Shown here: piece after piece, positions 63,601-64,000 of the stretch
Layout: each line of letters starts with the position of its first letter
Position numbering within the stretch: position 1 is the first letter of the stretch
DNA from: Sympetrum striolatum
Lineage: Eukaryota; Arthropoda; Insecta; Odonata; Libellulidae
Assembly (NCBI GenBank): GCA_947579665.1
Contig: OX388351.1
Span: forward strand, 57,854,939 to 57,918,938
Direction of reading: 5' to 3'
Length of the DNA: 64,000 nt
The notes under the pieces: generated by a model
Databases searched by the model: none
Seen by the model: the letters and a program-made list of their open reading frames with translations, nothing else
Told to the model about the DNA's origin: nothing
Position numbers and translations under genes: made by a program

Positions 63601-64000
63601 AGAATGATGTTTTATAGGTTCCTGGAGTACGCTCCCAGATGAAGCTAGTAACAGGCCGAGGTTTCCATAAACAGCTCTTCAGAGAAAGTTAAAATTGGGG
63701 AGTAAGAAAGATCAACGTCCACTTATAATTAGAGTAAGATTTAACTTTTTGTATGTTATTACTGTGGGATGTGAGTTTTCTTTTATTCATTTCGGTTTTA
63801 AATATTCGATGTTTCGCTCTTGTCATTGCGAATTTTCAGGACAATTTAGATTGAGTGTTTTTTTCTCTGGTATATTTATCTTTAGCTGCTATAGACGTAA
63901 ATATTATTCTTATCGATTCAATGTTAGTAAGCTTTTGCATGAGAAATTGAAGAATTTAAACTGCATTCCTTTCATAAGGAACTACCAAAACAAGTCAATT
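57666..64000. other. No gene seen
   Basis: AT-rich, with GC-richer patches at 60160-60560 and 61830-62080 that hold overlapping frames on both strands and no domain. No transposon end or tRNA-like box was noticed. Confidence 0.5.

Noticed and set aside
1..64000. CRISPR arrays, rRNA, telomeric repeats, bacterial operons
   Set aside because: No regularly spaced repeats, rRNA-like blocks or TTAGG arrays were seen. The sequence is eukaryotic in character.

Overview
The window looks like non-coding DNA from an animal nuclear genome, most likely an arthropod and probably an insect. It is AT-rich and dense in stop codons. No host protein-coding gene, rRNA, true tRNA, operon or CRISPR array can be supported. 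What can be recognised is mobile-element DNA in several states of decay, plus one virus-derived open reading frame. The arthropod assignment is inference from the kinds of repeats present (tRNA-derived SINEs, decayed non-LTR retrotransposons, Tc1-, hAT- and pogo-like termini, and ACAG/CA-containing repeats). The window could lie in a large intron or between genes.

Layout. 1-7.5 kb is mostly featureless, with a CpG-dense patch (about 0.84-1.42 kb), two adjacent perfect hairpins (4.08-4.12 kb) and a miniature Tc1/mariner-like element at 5257-5337. 7.55-13.8 kb holds two head-to-tail copies of a 3.1-kb repeat. Each copy starts with a small hairpin, carries internal ~470-bp subrepeats and ends with an (ACAG)n tract. 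A SINE fragment with an 11-bp target-site duplication sits in the first copy only. 14.9-15.6 kb holds another repeat of similar design with a (CA)n tract. 16.8-17.7 kb is a nest: a tRNA-derived SINE, then a non-LTR retrotransposon 3' end interrupted by a hAT-like MITE. More SINE and LINE ends lie at 18.1, 21.8, 22.8, 38.9, 47.3, 53.9, 56.1 and 57.5 kb. A decayed reverse-transcriptase pseudogene lies at 31.9-32.6 kb on the minus strand, next to a pogo/Tigger-like terminus. A foldback element built from an iterated ACAACT motif is at 36.78-37.09 kb.

The most notable item is an uninterrupted 239-codon frame (stop included) at 41047-41763. Its predicted protein begins with an arginine-rich segment and looks like the capsid protein of a circular Rep-encoding ssDNA (circovirus/cyclovirus-like) virus. 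It appears to be an endogenous viral element. No Rep relative was seen beside it, and the frame has no ATG before the basic region.

A second pattern of interest is a set of five retrotransposon 3' ends with the same architecture. Each keeps a 16-nt hairpin in front of a short conserved block, although the stem sequences differ. This suggests that the RNA fold itself is what the element conserves.
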